Assembly: GCA_964453665.1 (NCBI GenBank)
Contig: CAYVQT010000006.1
Coordinates: 1-64,000, forward strand
Direction of reading: 5' to 3'
Source of the DNA: DAOUTY01 sp964453665
GTDB lineage: Bacteria > Chloroflexota > Dehalococcoidia > SZUA-161
Length of the DNA stretch: 64,000 nucleotides
Made by a program: the position numbers and the translations under genes. Under the pieces are notes generated by a model. That model worked only from the letters and a program-made list of their open reading frames with translations, was not told the origin of the DNA and ran no database searches. Positions within the stretch are counted from its first letter, which is position 1. Each line of letters opens with the position of its first letter. Below are positions 33,594 through 42,688 of this stretch, one piece after another.

Positions 33594-33966
33594 CGTCCTG
33601 TTAGTTATAGATATGAAGACTACACCAAGATGCAAGAGTACCAATCGGGGGTGAAAGTACAACTCAGATGACCTTGATAAATCCCGGTATCACTGCGCAA
33701 CTCCTCAACACCAATCTGGGTGCTCCCCCTCTTAAACACGTACATGGGTTTAACATAAACGTAATGTGTTTGTAACAATCCAGCGATATTGTTTACATCA
33801 GGCAGCAACTAACCGAGAGGATGTCTTTTGATTGACATATTATCCGATGTCGCTAATAATTATCATGAACCCGCAATAACCCGGGGCAGTCAGGTTATTG
33901 CGGCTTGAGTATGTTTACTGAATCTGCATCATATATTCTTTATAATTACGATGTCGGGGGCCAACA
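33594..33966 (+). promoter_or_regulatory. Control region of the Glt/Kor/Hdr gene run
   Basis: A strong promoter, TTGACA (33832-33837), 17-base spacer, AATAAT (33855-33860), is followed at once by a perfect 11-base inverted repeat, CCGCAATAACC (33871-33881) and GGTTATTGCGG (33893-33903). This would be an operator or leader hairpin. A second TATAAT sits at 33941-33946. The first 230 bases hold no convincing gene; a 62-codon minus-strand frame at 33620-33808 has no recognised match. Confidence 0.55.
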
Positions 33967-34416
33967 TTGAGGAGAGTACTCGTCAAGGAAGAGGTCTGCA
34001 TGGGCTGTGGCCTTTGCCGCGTCTATTGCCAGGTCGAACACTCCAACTCTAAGGACATAATTAAGGCTTTCAAGCGCGAGGCTAATCGCCCATTGCCCAG
34101 GATTCGCGTTGAGAGAAATGGAGAGACCTGCTTTTCTATTCAGTGTCGCCATTGCGATGAGCCCTGGTGTGTTTATTCATGCCTTACAGGAGCTATGCGC
34201 AGGGACCGGTCAAGCGGCGCAGTGACCATTGACGCGGAGAAATGCATTGGGTGCTGGACCTGTATTCTGGCTTGCCCTTATGGAGCATTGACAAAGGATG
34301 ATAACAGGAAGGTTGTCGCCAAGTGTGACCTCTGTCCTGATCATGAGGTGCCGGTTTGTGTTGCCAACTGCCCTAACGAAGCGCTAGTTCTCTGCGTGGA
34401 CGGGGAAGAAAAGTGA
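33967..34416 (+). CDS. CooF-like four-cluster ferredoxin subunit
   Basis: A 149-residue iron-sulfur protein with four cysteine groups in the HycB/CooF order: CMGCGLCRVYC near residue 12, CRHCDEPWCVYSC near 59, CIGCWTCILAC near 92 and CDLCPDHEVPVCVANC near 118. This pattern carries electrons between a redox enzyme and a partner oxidoreductase at the cytosolic side. The start is TTG at 33967. It is the first gene of a long same-strand run with an FAD protein next, as in CO dehydrogenase and formate systems, although no such catalytic subunit is here. Confidence 0.85.
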   Translation: MRRVLVKEEVCMGCGLCRVYCQVEHSNSKDIIKAFKREANRPLPRIRVERNGETCFSIQCRHCDEPWCVYSCLTGAMRRDRSSGAVTIDAEKCIGCWTCILACPYGALTKDDNRKVVAKCDLCPDHEVPVCVANCPNEALVLCVDGEEK

Positions 34417-34518
34417 TTCGGATAATCGGCTGTGGGGCTGGAAATCCGCTATGAGCATTGCAATGCTCACCATGAAGGATAATAATGCTGTTTTTTAAAA
34501 TAACCAAGATTCAAGACA

Positions 34519-34551
34519 CCGTTCATGGTGAGCTTGTCGAACCATGAACGG
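34519..34551. repeat. 11-bp inverted repeat element
   Basis: CCGTTCATGGT and ACCATGAACGG flank GAGCTTGTCGA. Directly after it TTCGACAGG (34555-34563) and GGCTCAGGGCGAA (34585-34597) look like one dispersed element split by about 21 bases. Confidence 0.65.
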
Positions 34552-34648
34552 CTCTTCGACAGGACTGCCCTGATTTTATTGCAGGGCTCAGGGCGAATTG
34601 TTCAGGTCCTATTTTAGGAGCAATGGCGAGGTTGAAGAGGTGGATGAT

Positions 34649-35983
34649 ATGACAAAAGCAGAGCTAATTGAAACGCGATACCTCATCATCGGGAATTCGG
34701 CCGGTGGCATCGGAGCCGCCGAAGCGATACGCGAGTCAGACAAAGTGGGTTCTCTCACCATAGTCTCTGACGAACCCTATCCGAGCTATTCCCGTCCGCT
34801 TATCTCAAAGTATCTAACCAGGGAGCGCGTACTCGACGGCATGCTCTTTCGCCCGCCTGATTTCTACGAGCTGAACAATATCAACACCCTGCTTGGTGTA
34901 AAGGTTATAAGCTTGAACCTTAGCGAGCATACCGCCGAACTCGAAAGCGGTGAGATTATTACCTGGGAGAAGCTTCTGATCGCCAGTGGCGGAGTACCTA
35001 TAGTCCCCGGCGTTGTCGGAATAGAGAAAAGGGGCGTGTTCAACTTCATTACCCTTGACGACACCAAGGCGATCGATGAGTTTCTCGACGGTTCCAATGA
35101 AGCTGTGGTTATAGGCGGTGGACTCATCGGTATCAGCGTAACCGAGGCGCTGGTGAAAAGAGGAGCTAAGGTCACTGTGGTGGAAATGAAGGAGAGAATC
35201 CTGAATACCATCCTCGACGAGCAGGCGTCCTTGATTGTTGAGGGAACCCTCAAGGAGTCTGGGGTCAGGATCGTTACGGATAGTACGGTAGCTGAGATCG
35301 TAGGCAAGGAGTGGGTAACAGGTGTAGTGCTGGACAATGAGGAGGACATATCCTGCAACCTGGTGGTAGTGGCGATAGGTGTACTGCCACGCACCGAGCT
35401 TGTAAAGGGAACGGACATCGAGGTGAGACGCGGCATAGTGGTAGACCGCAATATGACTACGAGCCACCCCGATGTCTATGCCTGCGGGGACGCAGCCGAG
35501 GCCTATGATTTCGTCTATGGCACAAACCGACTGACCCCTATCTGGCCTAACGCTTACATAGGAGGCAGGATCGCAGGTCTTAACATGGCTGGCATTAAAA
35601 CTGAATACCCCGGTGGCACAGCTATGAATTCGCTGAATTACTTCGGGATTGACATCGCTGCGGCGGGCATAGCCACCCCCCCGGATGACGACGGTTATGA
35701 GTCCATAAGCAGCCAGGAGGAAGACATCTACAAGAAGCTCGTCCTGAAAGACAATGTCATAGTAGGGATGATATGCATTGGCGATATTGAGAAGTCAGGG
35801 ATACTATTCAGCCTGATGAGAGATAGGGTTAATGTGTGCGACTTCAGGCAGACGCTGCTGGCGGATGACTTCGGTCTGGTATCGTTGCCCCGGAAGCTGT
35901 GGCAGGAGCGATTAGGAGCGCCGCAGGGGCGGGTTTTGGAACTACCCACCGAAGATATTGGAGAGGATGTCTCCGATGAGTAA
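34649..35983 (+). CDS. FAD-dependent pyridine nucleotide-disulfide oxidoreductase, NirB/rubredoxin-reductase-like
   Basis: The 444-residue flavoprotein has the first FAD motif YLIIGNSAGGIGAAEAI (near residues 10-26), the SRPLISKYL segment, an NAD(P)-binding motif AVVIGGGLIGISVTEALVK near 150-168, and YACGDAAEAYD near 275. This is the layout of NADH oxidases, rubredoxin/ferredoxin reductases and NirB-type enzymes. ATG 34649 follows AGGTGG and fits the family start. It probably passes electrons between NAD(P)H and the CooF-like protein just upstream. The partner is inferred. Confidence 0.82.
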   Translation: MTKAELIETRYLIIGNSAGGIGAAEAIRESDKVGSLTIVSDEPYPSYSRPLISKYLTRERVLDGMLFRPPDFYELNNINTLLGVKVISLNLSEHTAELESGEIITWEKLLIASGGVPIVPGVVGIEKRGVFNFITLDDTKAIDEFLDGSNEAVVIGGGLIGISVTEALVKRGAKVTVVEMKERILNTILDEQASLIVEGTLKESGVRIVTDSTVAEIVGKEWVTGVVLDNEEDISCNLVVVAIGVLPRTELVKGTDIEVRRGIVVDRNMTTSHPDVYACGDAAEAYDFVYGTNRLTPIWPNAYIGGRIAGLNMAGIKTEYPGGTAMNSLNYFGIDIAAAGIATPPDDDGYESISSQEEDIYKKLVLKDNVIVGMICIGDIEKSGILFSLMRDRVNVCDFRQTLLADDFGLVSLPRKLWQERLGAPQGRVLELPTEDIGEDVSDE

Positions 35984-36007
35984 TAACCTGGTTTTGGAGC
36001 GCCGAGG

Positions 36008-37159
36008 ATGAATGACTTAAACAAGATAAATAATCCCTACTCCGAAGGTAAGGTTATAGATGCCTGCTCTATCTTCGGGATGATGGATACCGCAGGTAAC
36101 TGCTTCTCCGGAGAGAACGTTATTAAGGCCATCGCCAATATGCACTTTCGCGGCAATGGCCTGGGCGGCGGTTTTGCCATCTACGGGCTCTACCCGCAAT
36201 ATCCCGCTCACTACGCTTTCCACGTAATGTACCTCAGCCACGAGGGGAAGGCCGAGGTAGAATCTTTCCTCAAGCAGCGATTCCACATCGAAGCTGCTGA
36301 GGAGGTGCCGACCCGAGCGACGCCTGCTATCATGAACCCTCCTCTTGTATGGCGCTACTTCCTCGAAGTAAAACACGATAAGTGTGATAAAAATTCAGAG
36401 GACAATTATGTCGTAGACAGGGTCATGGAGATCAACACCGATATTAAGGACTCCTTCGTCTTCTCCAGCGGGAAGAACATGGCGGTGTTCAAGGGCGTCG
36501 GATATCCCGAGGACATAGCCGAATACTTCTGCCTGGAGCAGTACAAGGGATACCTGTGGACAGCCCACGGTAGATTTCCCACCAACAGCCCCGGCTGGTG
36601 GGGTGGGGCACACCCCTTCAATATCCTTGACTGGACCGTGGTGCACAATGGGGAGATATCCTCTTACGGTATAAACCGGCGATACCTGGAGGGATTTGGC
36701 TACCATTGCACCATGCAGACCGATACCGAGGTGGTAGCCTATGCCATCGACCTCCTGATTCGAAGGCACGACCTTCCAATTGAGATAGTAGCAAAGATAC
36801 TGGCCCCACCTTTCTGGGATGATATAGAGCGTAGCCCCGAGCGTGAGCAAAAGCTGTTTCGCACTCTACGCCAGGTATATGGCAGTCTGCTATTGAACGG
36901 CCCTTTCACAGTAATAATAGCGCACCGGGGTGAAATGATAGGGCTCACTGACAGAGTAAGGCTGCGCCCGCTCACCGTAGGAACGAAAGGCACCACGCTC
37001 TACCTCTCCTCGGAGGAGTCGGCCATTCGTCTGGTTTGCCCTGATCTCGAGCGGGCCTGGATTCCCGTGGGCGGCGAACCCATCGTTGGAAGCCTTGAAA
37101 GACCTCTCGGTGCCAAGGAGCTCGCTGTTACAGGAGAGATAAAACCTCGTGTTAATTAA
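36008..37159 (+). CDS. Split glutamate synthase, glutamine amidotransferase subunit
   Basis: A 383-residue class II glutamine amidotransferase, the first of three archaeal-type glutamate synthase pieces. ACSIFGMMDTAGN at 19-31 places the nucleophile Cys at residue 20 if the start is right, so a 19-residue leader would have to be cut off or the start revised. LWTAHGRFPTNSPGWWGGAHPF and VVHNGEISSYG are GATase contacts, and HCTMQTDTEVVAY follows. It frees ammonia from glutamine for the synthase subunit encoded after it. Confidence 0.87.
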   Translation: MNDLNKINNPYSEGKVIDACSIFGMMDTAGNCFSGENVIKAIANMHFRGNGLGGGFAIYGLYPQYPAHYAFHVMYLSHEGKAEVESFLKQRFHIEAAEEVPTRATPAIMNPPLVWRYFLEVKHDKCDKNSEDNYVVDRVMEINTDIKDSFVFSSGKNMAVFKGVGYPEDIAEYFCLEQYKGYLWTAHGRFPTNSPGWWGGAHPFNILDWTVVHNGEISSYGINRRYLEGFGYHCTMQTDTEVVAYAIDLLIRRHDLPIEIVAKILAPPFWDDIERSPEREQKLFRTLRQVYGSLLLNGPFTVIIAHRGEMIGLTDRVRLRPLTVGTKGTTLYLSSEESAIRLVCPDLERAWIPVGGEPIVGSLERPLGAKELAVTGEIKPRVN

Positions 37160-37207
37160 AAAAGGGGATTCCCATAAGGAAGGCAGTATCCGAAGGAGGG
37201 GCCGAAG

Positions 37208-38713
37208 GTGAAAACCTATCTGCCGCCAAAGTTTATAGTTGAGCGAGACCCTGAGCGCTGTATCCAGTGTCAGGTGTGTGTTGACCAGTGCAGTTTCGAC
37301 ACACATTACTACGATGCTGAGGACGACGAGGTTAGAAGCCGCGAGGGTAGCTGCGTCGGCTGCCATCGCTGTGTCCTCTTTTGTCCCACTAATGCCCTGA
37401 ATGTAAGAGGCGTTCCACTGGACTACAGAGATAACTATAACTGGCGTCCCGAAATCATCGAGGACATCGTCAAGCAGGCCGAGACCGGAGGCGTCCTTCT
37501 TACGGGGATGGGCAACGACAAAGAGTATCGCGTCTATTGGGACCACCTGGTTCTTAACGCCAGCCAGGTAACCAACCCGTCAATAGACCCGCTAAGAGAG
37601 CCGATGGAACTCACCACCTATATCGGTCGAAAACCAGACAGGGTCGATATAGACCCCGACTCCGTGAGCATTAAAACGGAGCTTGCGCCGCAGGTCAGGA
37701 TCGAGGTGCCGGTTATGTTCTCTGCTATGTCCTACGGCGCAGTGAGCTTGAATGTGCACGAGTCGCTGGCACGGGCAGCTACCGAGGCGCAGACGCTGTG
37801 GAACACCGGCGAGGGAGGACTCCATCCCAAGCTATATAAATACGGGGCTAACACAATCGTCCAGGTGGCATCAGGGCGGTTTGGTGTGCATGCGGACTAC
37901 CTTGACGCAGCCAGAATAGTAGAGATAAAGATCGGTCAGGGGGCAAAACCCGGTATAGGGGGGCACCTTCCCGGCGAAAAAGTAAGCGCCGATGTTTCCT
38001 GGACCAGAATGATTCCGCAGGGTACAGACGCCTTATCACCTGCGCCGCAGCACGACATCTATTCCATCGAGGACCTGGCTCAGCTTGTACACGCTTTAAA
38101 AGAGGCCACTAACTATACCAAGCCGATATCAGTAAAGATAGCCGCTGTCCATAACTCGGCCGCTATTGCCAGCGGGATGGTACGAGCGGGGGCGGACATG
38201 ATAGTGCTCGATGGTCTGCGGGGCTCAACCGGCGCTGCGCCCAAAATCATACGCGACAATGTCGGCATTCCCATCGAGATGGCTCTCGCCTCAGTAGATA
38301 CCCGCTTGAGGCAGGAAGGCATCCGTAATCAGGCCTCCGTTGTGATTGCCGGGGGAATCAGGAACAGCGGAGATGTGGCCAAGGCGATCGCCCTCGGCGC
38401 CGATGCCGTATATATCGGGACAGCGGCTCTCGTCGCCCTGGGTTGCTGTCTCTGCCAGCAGTGCCACACAGGGAAGTGCGCCTGGGGTATATGCACAACC
38501 GATCTCAGGCTGACCAAGAGGATCAATCCTGACATCGGAGCCAGACGGCTGGCCAACCTGCTGCGCGGTTGGAACCTGGAGCTAAAAGAAATACTGGGCG
38601 GTATGGGCGTCAACGCCCTTGAGAGCCTGAGAGGCAACCGCCTGCACTTGAGAGGGGTCGGACTGACGGATACGGAACTCGAAATCCTGGGAGTAAAAAT
38701 GGCAGGTAGCTGA
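37208..38713 (+). CDS. Split glutamate synthase, FMN/Fe-S catalytic subunit
   Basis: A 501-residue protein. The N-terminus has two ferredoxin clusters (CIQCQVCVDQC near 19 and CVGCHRCVLFC near 55). The glutamate synthase central domain follows, with VMFSAMSYGAVSLNVHESLA, GEGGLHPKLYKYG, PGIGGHLPG and the FMN loop DGLRGSTGAAPK. A CCLCQQCHTGKCAWGICT segment binds the 3Fe-4S cluster. It combines 2-oxoglutarate with ammonia, with electrons from ferredoxin or an Fe-S partner. The third piece starts right after the stop. Confidence 0.92.
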   Translation: MKTYLPPKFIVERDPERCIQCQVCVDQCSFDTHYYDAEDDEVRSREGSCVGCHRCVLFCPTNALNVRGVPLDYRDNYNWRPEIIEDIVKQAETGGVLLTGMGNDKEYRVYWDHLVLNASQVTNPSIDPLREPMELTTYIGRKPDRVDIDPDSVSIKTELAPQVRIEVPVMFSAMSYGAVSLNVHESLARAATEAQTLWNTGEGGLHPKLYKYGANTIVQVASGRFGVHADYLDAARIVEIKIGQGAKPGIGGHLPGEKVSADVSWTRMIPQGTDALSPAPQHDIYSIEDLAQLVHALKEATNYTKPISVKIAAVHNSAAIASGMVRAGADMIVLDGLRGSTGAAPKIIRDNVGIPIEMALASVDTRLRQEGIRNQASVVIAGGIRNSGDVAKAIALGADAVYIGTAALVALGCCLCQQCHTGKCAWGICTTDLRLTKRINPDIGARRLANLLRGWNLELKEILGGMGVNALESLRGNRLHLRGVGLTDTELEILGVKMAGS

Positions 38714-38714
38714 G

Positions 38715-39488
38715 ATGGCAGAGAACGTTTATCACGAAAACGCAAACCAGGCGGTTAAAATCGACGCCTATGGTGACACTCACCGCGAGCTAAACGCCAA
38801 GCTGCGGGATGCAGTTTCGAATGGAACCCGGAGGATCGAGCTTCTGAACGTCTATGGGCAGAGATATATCGGAACGGACCTGGACAGACCGGTGGATATC
38901 GAGATATTCGGTGTTCCCGGCAATGATCTGGGGGCTTTCATGAACGGGCCGAGGATTACTGTCCGCGGTAATGCCCAGGATGGCTGCGGAAACACTATGA
39001 ATAACGGGGAGATAATAGTCCACGGTCATGCAGGGGACATCATCGGCCTCTCGGCCCGGGGAGGAAAGATCTTTGTCCGGGAAGATGTCGGCTACAGGGC
39101 CGCCATCCATATGAAGGAGTACCAGGACAAGAAGCCAGTGCTGGTCATCGGAGGCACCGCCCAGGACTTCTTCGGCGAATATATGGCGGGGGGAATCGTG
39201 ATCCTGCTCGGCCTCAATCTGAAGGAAGGAGAACGCCACAAGGCCAGGTTCATCGGAACCGGGATGCACGGGGGGGTCATCTACCTGAGGGGCAGTGTAG
39301 ATGATTTCCAGCTAGGCAAAGAGGTGGGCGTTGCCGAGCTGGAAGAGGATGACCGCCAGCTTGTCCGGCAATTCGTCAGCGAGTATGCGTCCCATTTCGA
39401 TTGCGACGCCGAGGTGATACTGAAGAGCAATTTTATCAAGCTGTTCCCCCTTTACCTCAGACCTTACGGGAGACTCTACGCGTACTAA
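38715..39488 (+). CDS. Split glutamate synthase, GXGXG subunit
   Basis: The 257-residue right-handed beta-helix domain has successive glycine-rich turns: GNAQDGCGNTMNNGEIIVHG, HAGDIIGLSARGGKIFV and YRAAIHMKEY, the form seen in archaeal glutamate synthase alpha domain 3 and formylmethanofuran dehydrogenase subunit C. It is structural and joins the amidotransferase and synthase parts. The catalytic piece ends one base before it, so the three glutamate synthase genes form one unit. Confidence 0.9.
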   Translation: MAENVYHENANQAVKIDAYGDTHRELNAKLRDAVSNGTRRIELLNVYGQRYIGTDLDRPVDIEIFGVPGNDLGAFMNGPRITVRGNAQDGCGNTMNNGEIIVHGHAGDIIGLSARGGKIFVREDVGYRAAIHMKEYQDKKPVLVIGGTAQDFFGEYMAGGIVILLGLNLKEGERHKARFIGTGMHGGVIYLRGSVDDFQLGKEVGVAELEEDDRQLVRQFVSEYASHFDCDAEVILKSNFIKLFPLYLRPYGRLYAY

Positions 39489-39797
39489 GCGAGGGCTCGA
39501 AAGATAATAGGCCTGGGTAATTTTCTTTCTTCCCTGTTCAATCTTCCAGATAAACGTTTGTCCTCCTCACACGGAATAAGCTATTTCATATACCGCCAAA
39601 CATATAAATTGTAGCAGACGATTAAAGGATATTTGCAAAATGAATTACGAATTTGATATACTGAGACCTGTGGACGAGTGACTGCACCTGACGGATTGCT
39701 TCCTTACGGTGCAGCTAAGACCTGACAAGCGATATCATGGTGGTAAATCCTCTGGAACCTATGACTACCGCGGGATATCAATATAGAAGGTACTGCT
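39489..39797 (+). promoter_or_regulatory. Leader and promoter region of the kor-hdr genes
   Basis: TTGCAA (39633-39638) and TATACT (39657-39662) with an 18-base spacer form a plausible promoter. Downstream a CTGCACC (39682-39688) and GGTGCAG (39708-39714) pair could form a leader stem. No coding frame with a recognised match is seen before korD. Confidence 0.4.
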
Positions 39798-40064
39798 ATG
39801 AAGTTGTGGAGAACACCATTCGATCAGGCGGAAAAGGCCACCAGGCCAGCGAAAGTCCTGATCGACAAGGAAAGATGCAAAGGATGCGGCTTCTGCGTGG
39901 AGTTCTGCCCGAGAGGGACGCTTGTGATGAGCGACGAACTGAGCTCCAAGGGCTATACTCTTGCTGCAGTAGCGGACGAAAGCAAGTGCCTCGGCTGCGG
40001 CCTGTGTGATATCCTCTGCCCCGAATTCGCCATCCACCTGGTATTAAACAACAACGAAAGCTAG
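39798..40064 (+). CDS. korD: 2-oxoacid:ferredoxin oxidoreductase, delta (ferredoxin) subunit
   Basis: An 88-residue ferredoxin-like subunit with two [4Fe-4S] motifs, CKGCGFCVEFCPRGTLVM near 32 and CLGCGLCDILCPEFAI near 65, in the order seen in KorD/VorD/PorD. It links the TPP-bearing enzyme to soluble ferredoxin. It starts the kor block of four genes; alpha begins 12 bases later. The ATG follows AGAAGG. Confidence 0.88.
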   Translation: MKLWRTPFDQAEKATRPAKVLIDKERCKGCGFCVEFCPRGTLVMSDELSSKGYTLAAVADESKCLGCGLCDILCPEFAIHLVLNNNES

Positions 40065-40076
40065 CAGGATTATTGT

Positions 40077-41228
40077 ATGTCTGAAGACGGAGTGCTCTGC
40101 GGAACGTTCTTTATGAACGGCGATGTGGCCTGCGCCGAAGGGGCTATCAGCGCGGGTTGTCGTTTCTTCGCCGGCTACCCCATCACGCCAGCCACAGAGG
40201 TGGCCGAGAGAATGAGTGAACGACTCCCTCACGTGGGAGGTATCTATATCCAGATGGAGGATGAGATCGCCTCTATGAATGCCATACTGGGTGCATCCTG
40301 GGCGGGGAAGAAAGCAATGACATCCACCTCCGGCCCCGGATTCAGCCTGATGATGGAGAATCTAGGCCTGGGAGTGATGCTGGAAACACCCTGCGTCCTG
40401 GTCAATATACAACGGGCCGGCCCGTCTACCGGGTTGCCCACGCTGGCGGCCCAGGGGGACATGATGCAAGCGCGATGGGGCTCACACGGCAGCTACGAGA
40501 TTATCGCCCTTGCACCCAGCTCTCCGCAGGAGATATTCGATTTTACTATTACAGCGTTTAACCTTTCGGAGAGATATCGGGTTCCTGTGCTGGTGATGTC
40601 CGACGAAGCCGTAGGTCATATGAGCGAGAAGGTTGTGATACCTCGCATAGCACCCGAAGAGCTTGTAAGCAGGCGACGCCCGGAAGTAGCGCCGGAGGAA
40701 TATCTGCCCTACAAAGCCGACGGGGATCTAGTTCCACCTATGGCTATAGCCGGCGAAGGTTACCGCTTCCACGTCACCGGCCTTACCCACGATGAGAGGG
40801 GTTACCCTATAATGACCGCAGAGGTCCAGGACCAGCTTGTGCGCCGTCTGGTGGATAAAATCAGGCTCAACAGGAAAGACATAATAAGCTATGAAGAGAT
40901 AGGGATTGAAGATGCAGAAGTCATAGTCTGCGCCTACGGAATTACCGCGCGCGTCGCCCGTCTCGCAGTGCAACAGGCACGCGATGCAGGAATTCGAGCG
41001 GGTATGCTGCGGCTGATAACAGTCTGGCCATTTGCCGAAGACCGCATCAGAGAGCTAGCGGAGCAGGTCAAGGCATTCGTGGTCCCCGAGATAAACTACG
41101 GCCAGATTGTACTAGAGGTCGAGAGATGTACAGCAGGAAAGGCCAGTACGCTACTCGTGCCCCATATGGGAGGCGGCGTGCACCATCCACTGACCATCCT
41201 GAAAGCCATAAAGGAAGCAGTGCAATGA
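40077..41228 (+). CDS. korA: 2-oxoacid:ferredoxin oxidoreductase, alpha subunit (KorA-like)
   Basis: The 383-residue subunit begins with NGDVACAEGAISAGCRFFAGYPITPATEVAE-type text, split here as GAISAGCRFFAGYPITPATE near residue 22. That sequence is typical of KorA, in which PITPATE holds the catalytic Glu-adjacent loop. EDEIASMNAILGASWAG and AGPSTGLPT complete the family. Its best-known role is 2-oxoglutarate conversion to succinyl-CoA or the reverse, with ferredoxin; pyruvate- or isovalerate-type substrates are possible. It overlaps korB by four bases (ATGA). Confidence 0.88.
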   Translation: MSEDGVLCGTFFMNGDVACAEGAISAGCRFFAGYPITPATEVAERMSERLPHVGGIYIQMEDEIASMNAILGASWAGKKAMTSTSGPGFSLMMENLGLGVMLETPCVLVNIQRAGPSTGLPTLAAQGDMMQARWGSHGSYEIIALAPSSPQEIFDFTITAFNLSERYRVPVLVMSDEAVGHMSEKVVIPRIAPEELVSRRRPEVAPEEYLPYKADGDLVPPMAIAGEGYRFHVTGLTHDERGYPIMTAEVQDQLVRRLVDKIRLNRKDIISYEEIGIEDAEVIVCAYGITARVARLAVQQARDAGIRAGMLRLITVWPFAEDRIRELAEQVKAFVVPEINYGQIVLEVERCTAGKASTLLVPHMGGGVHHPLTILKAIKEAVQ

Positions 41229-42073
41229 CAACTCCAATAACAGAAGAGGAAAATAAATTTAACTCCCTGATACGGTTAGATAGGATGCCGCACATCTGGT
41301 GTGCAGGCTGCGGTATAGGGCCAGCAGTGGGGTGCTTCATCAGGGCTATAGAGAGTTCCGGGCTGGATCCGGATAAAATAGCGCTGATTTCAGGGATAGG
41401 CTGTGCCGGCAGGGCGGCTGGTTATGTCAAGCTGGATTCCTTCCACACCACGCACGGTCGCGCCCTTCCTTTCGCCACTGGCTTGAAGGTGGGAAATCCC
41501 GACTTGAACGTGGTGGTCTTCTCCGGAGATGGTGACCTGGTAGCCATAGGCGGTAATCACCTCATACACTCGGCGCGCCGTAATATTGATATAACTGTCA
41601 TCTGCATAAACAATTTCAATTACGGCATGACCGGCGGGCAGATGGGGCCTACTACTCCCCTCGACGCCCGAAGCACCACCACACCCTACGGCAACGTCGA
41701 GTATCCCTTCAACGTACCGTACCTGGTAGCCGCAAGCGGCGCTACCTACGTTGCCCGCTGGACTGTGCTGCACGCGCGTCAACTGGAGTGGTCCATTACT
41801 GAGGCCTTGATCAAACCGGGATTCAGCTTCATTGAGGTGCTCGCTCCCTGCCCAACGCTATATGGACGCATGAACAAGGAACCACAGGGGATGAACACGA
41901 TGCACTCATACCAGGAAAGAAGCGTAGTTAAAGACGGGGCCGATCCCAAGGATGTGGCCATTAATTACGACGGCCAAATTGTTGTTGGCAAGTTCATTGA
42001 CACTGAGCGCCAGACCTTCGGGGACCAATGCAAGCTGGTGCTTGATAGGGCAAAGGAGAAGAAAAAAGGATAG
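41225..42073 (+). CDS. korB: 2-oxoacid:ferredoxin oxidoreductase, beta (TPP) subunit
   Basis: A 282-residue TPP-binding subunit. HIWCAGCGIGPAVG gives the first Fe-S/TPP Cys pair near residue 27, SGDGDLVAIGGNHLIHSARR near 97-116 the TPP-Mg pyrophosphate site, and NFNYGMTGGQMGPTTP the downstream metal loop. It decarboxylates the 2-oxoacid. The start is the ATG that overlaps the korA stop; the longer open frame is not needed. The KorB assignment is firm at family level. Confidence 0.9.
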   Translation: MTTPITEEENKFNSLIRLDRMPHIWCAGCGIGPAVGCFIRAIESSGLDPDKIALISGIGCAGRAAGYVKLDSFHTTHGRALPFATGLKVGNPDLNVVVFSGDGDLVAIGGNHLIHSARRNIDITVICINNFNYGMTGGQMGPTTPLDARSTTTPYGNVEYPFNVPYLVAASGATYVARWTVLHARQLEWSITEALIKPGFSFIEVLAPCPTLYGRMNKEPQGMNTMHSYQERSVVKDGADPKDVAINYDGQIVVGKFIDTERQTFGDQCKLVLDRAKEKKKG

Positions 42074-42124
42074 CCAGCATAAAGGAGTCCGGGGCTATTC
42101 GGCAATAAAACACGGTGAAATAAC

Positions 42125-42688
42125 TTGGGTATAAAAGAGATAAGAATAGCAGGTTTCGGCGGACAGGGAGTGGTCCTATCCGGGCTGATACTCGGGCAGG
42201 CTGCATCCATATATGATGATGGTTTCTCCGCTCTTACACAGAGCTACGGGCCAGAGGCCCGCGGTGGCTCATGTACAACAGAGATAGTGATATCTGATGA
42301 GCCTATAGGTTATCCATACGTGCAGAGTCCTAATATACTCATCGTCCTATCACAGGAAGCCTACAACAAGTACTGTAACGATCTGCCCGCAGGGGCCCTG
42401 ATGATCATAGACCCGGACCTGGTGAAACACGACCAGTCACAAAACCCGGCACCACTCTCCATACCAGCTACCAGAATGGCGCGGGATATGGGGCGGGCAG
42501 TGGTCGCTAACATTATAATGCTGGGGTTCCTGGCAGCAGTGAGTGACCTGGTTTCTCCCGAGGCTCTCAAGAAGTCAGTACTAACGTCTGTCCCCAAGGG
42601 AACCGAGGAATTCAATACCCGAGCTTTCGAAACGGGATACAACTACGGACTGGAACACAGCGGCAAAGGCAAGGTTACAGATGGCTAG
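42125..42688 (+). CDS. korC: 2-oxoacid:ferredoxin oxidoreductase, gamma subunit
   Basis: The 187-residue gamma subunit starts IKEIRIAGFGGQGVVLSGLI (TTG start) and has SYGPEARGGSCTTEIVIS near 38-55, both hallmarks of the POR/KOR gamma domain. It completes the alpha, beta, gamma, delta enzyme. It overlaps the start of the following large flavoprotein by eight bases, which ties the redox enzyme to the Hdr-type block. Confidence 0.9.
   Translation: MGIKEIRIAGFGGQGVVLSGLILGQAASIYDDGFSALTQSYGPEARGGSCTTEIVISDEPIGYPYVQSPNILIVLSQEAYNKYCNDLPAGALMIIDPDLVKHDQSQNPAPLSIPATRMARDMGRAVVANIIMLGFLAAVSDLVSPEALKKSVLTSVPKGTEEFNTRAFETGYNYGLEHSGKGKVTDG

Noticed and set aside
33620..33808. 62-codon minus-strand frame in the control region
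   Set aside because: It could be a gene remnant, but no family, start site or ribosome site supports it.
34814..35467. 217-codon minus-strand frame inside the FAD oxidoreductase gene
   Set aside because: The plus frame has FAD and NAD motifs; the minus frame shows no pattern.
39737..40009. 90-codon plus-strand frame overlapping korD
   Set aside because: It lacks the cysteine pattern, which lies in the korD frame.
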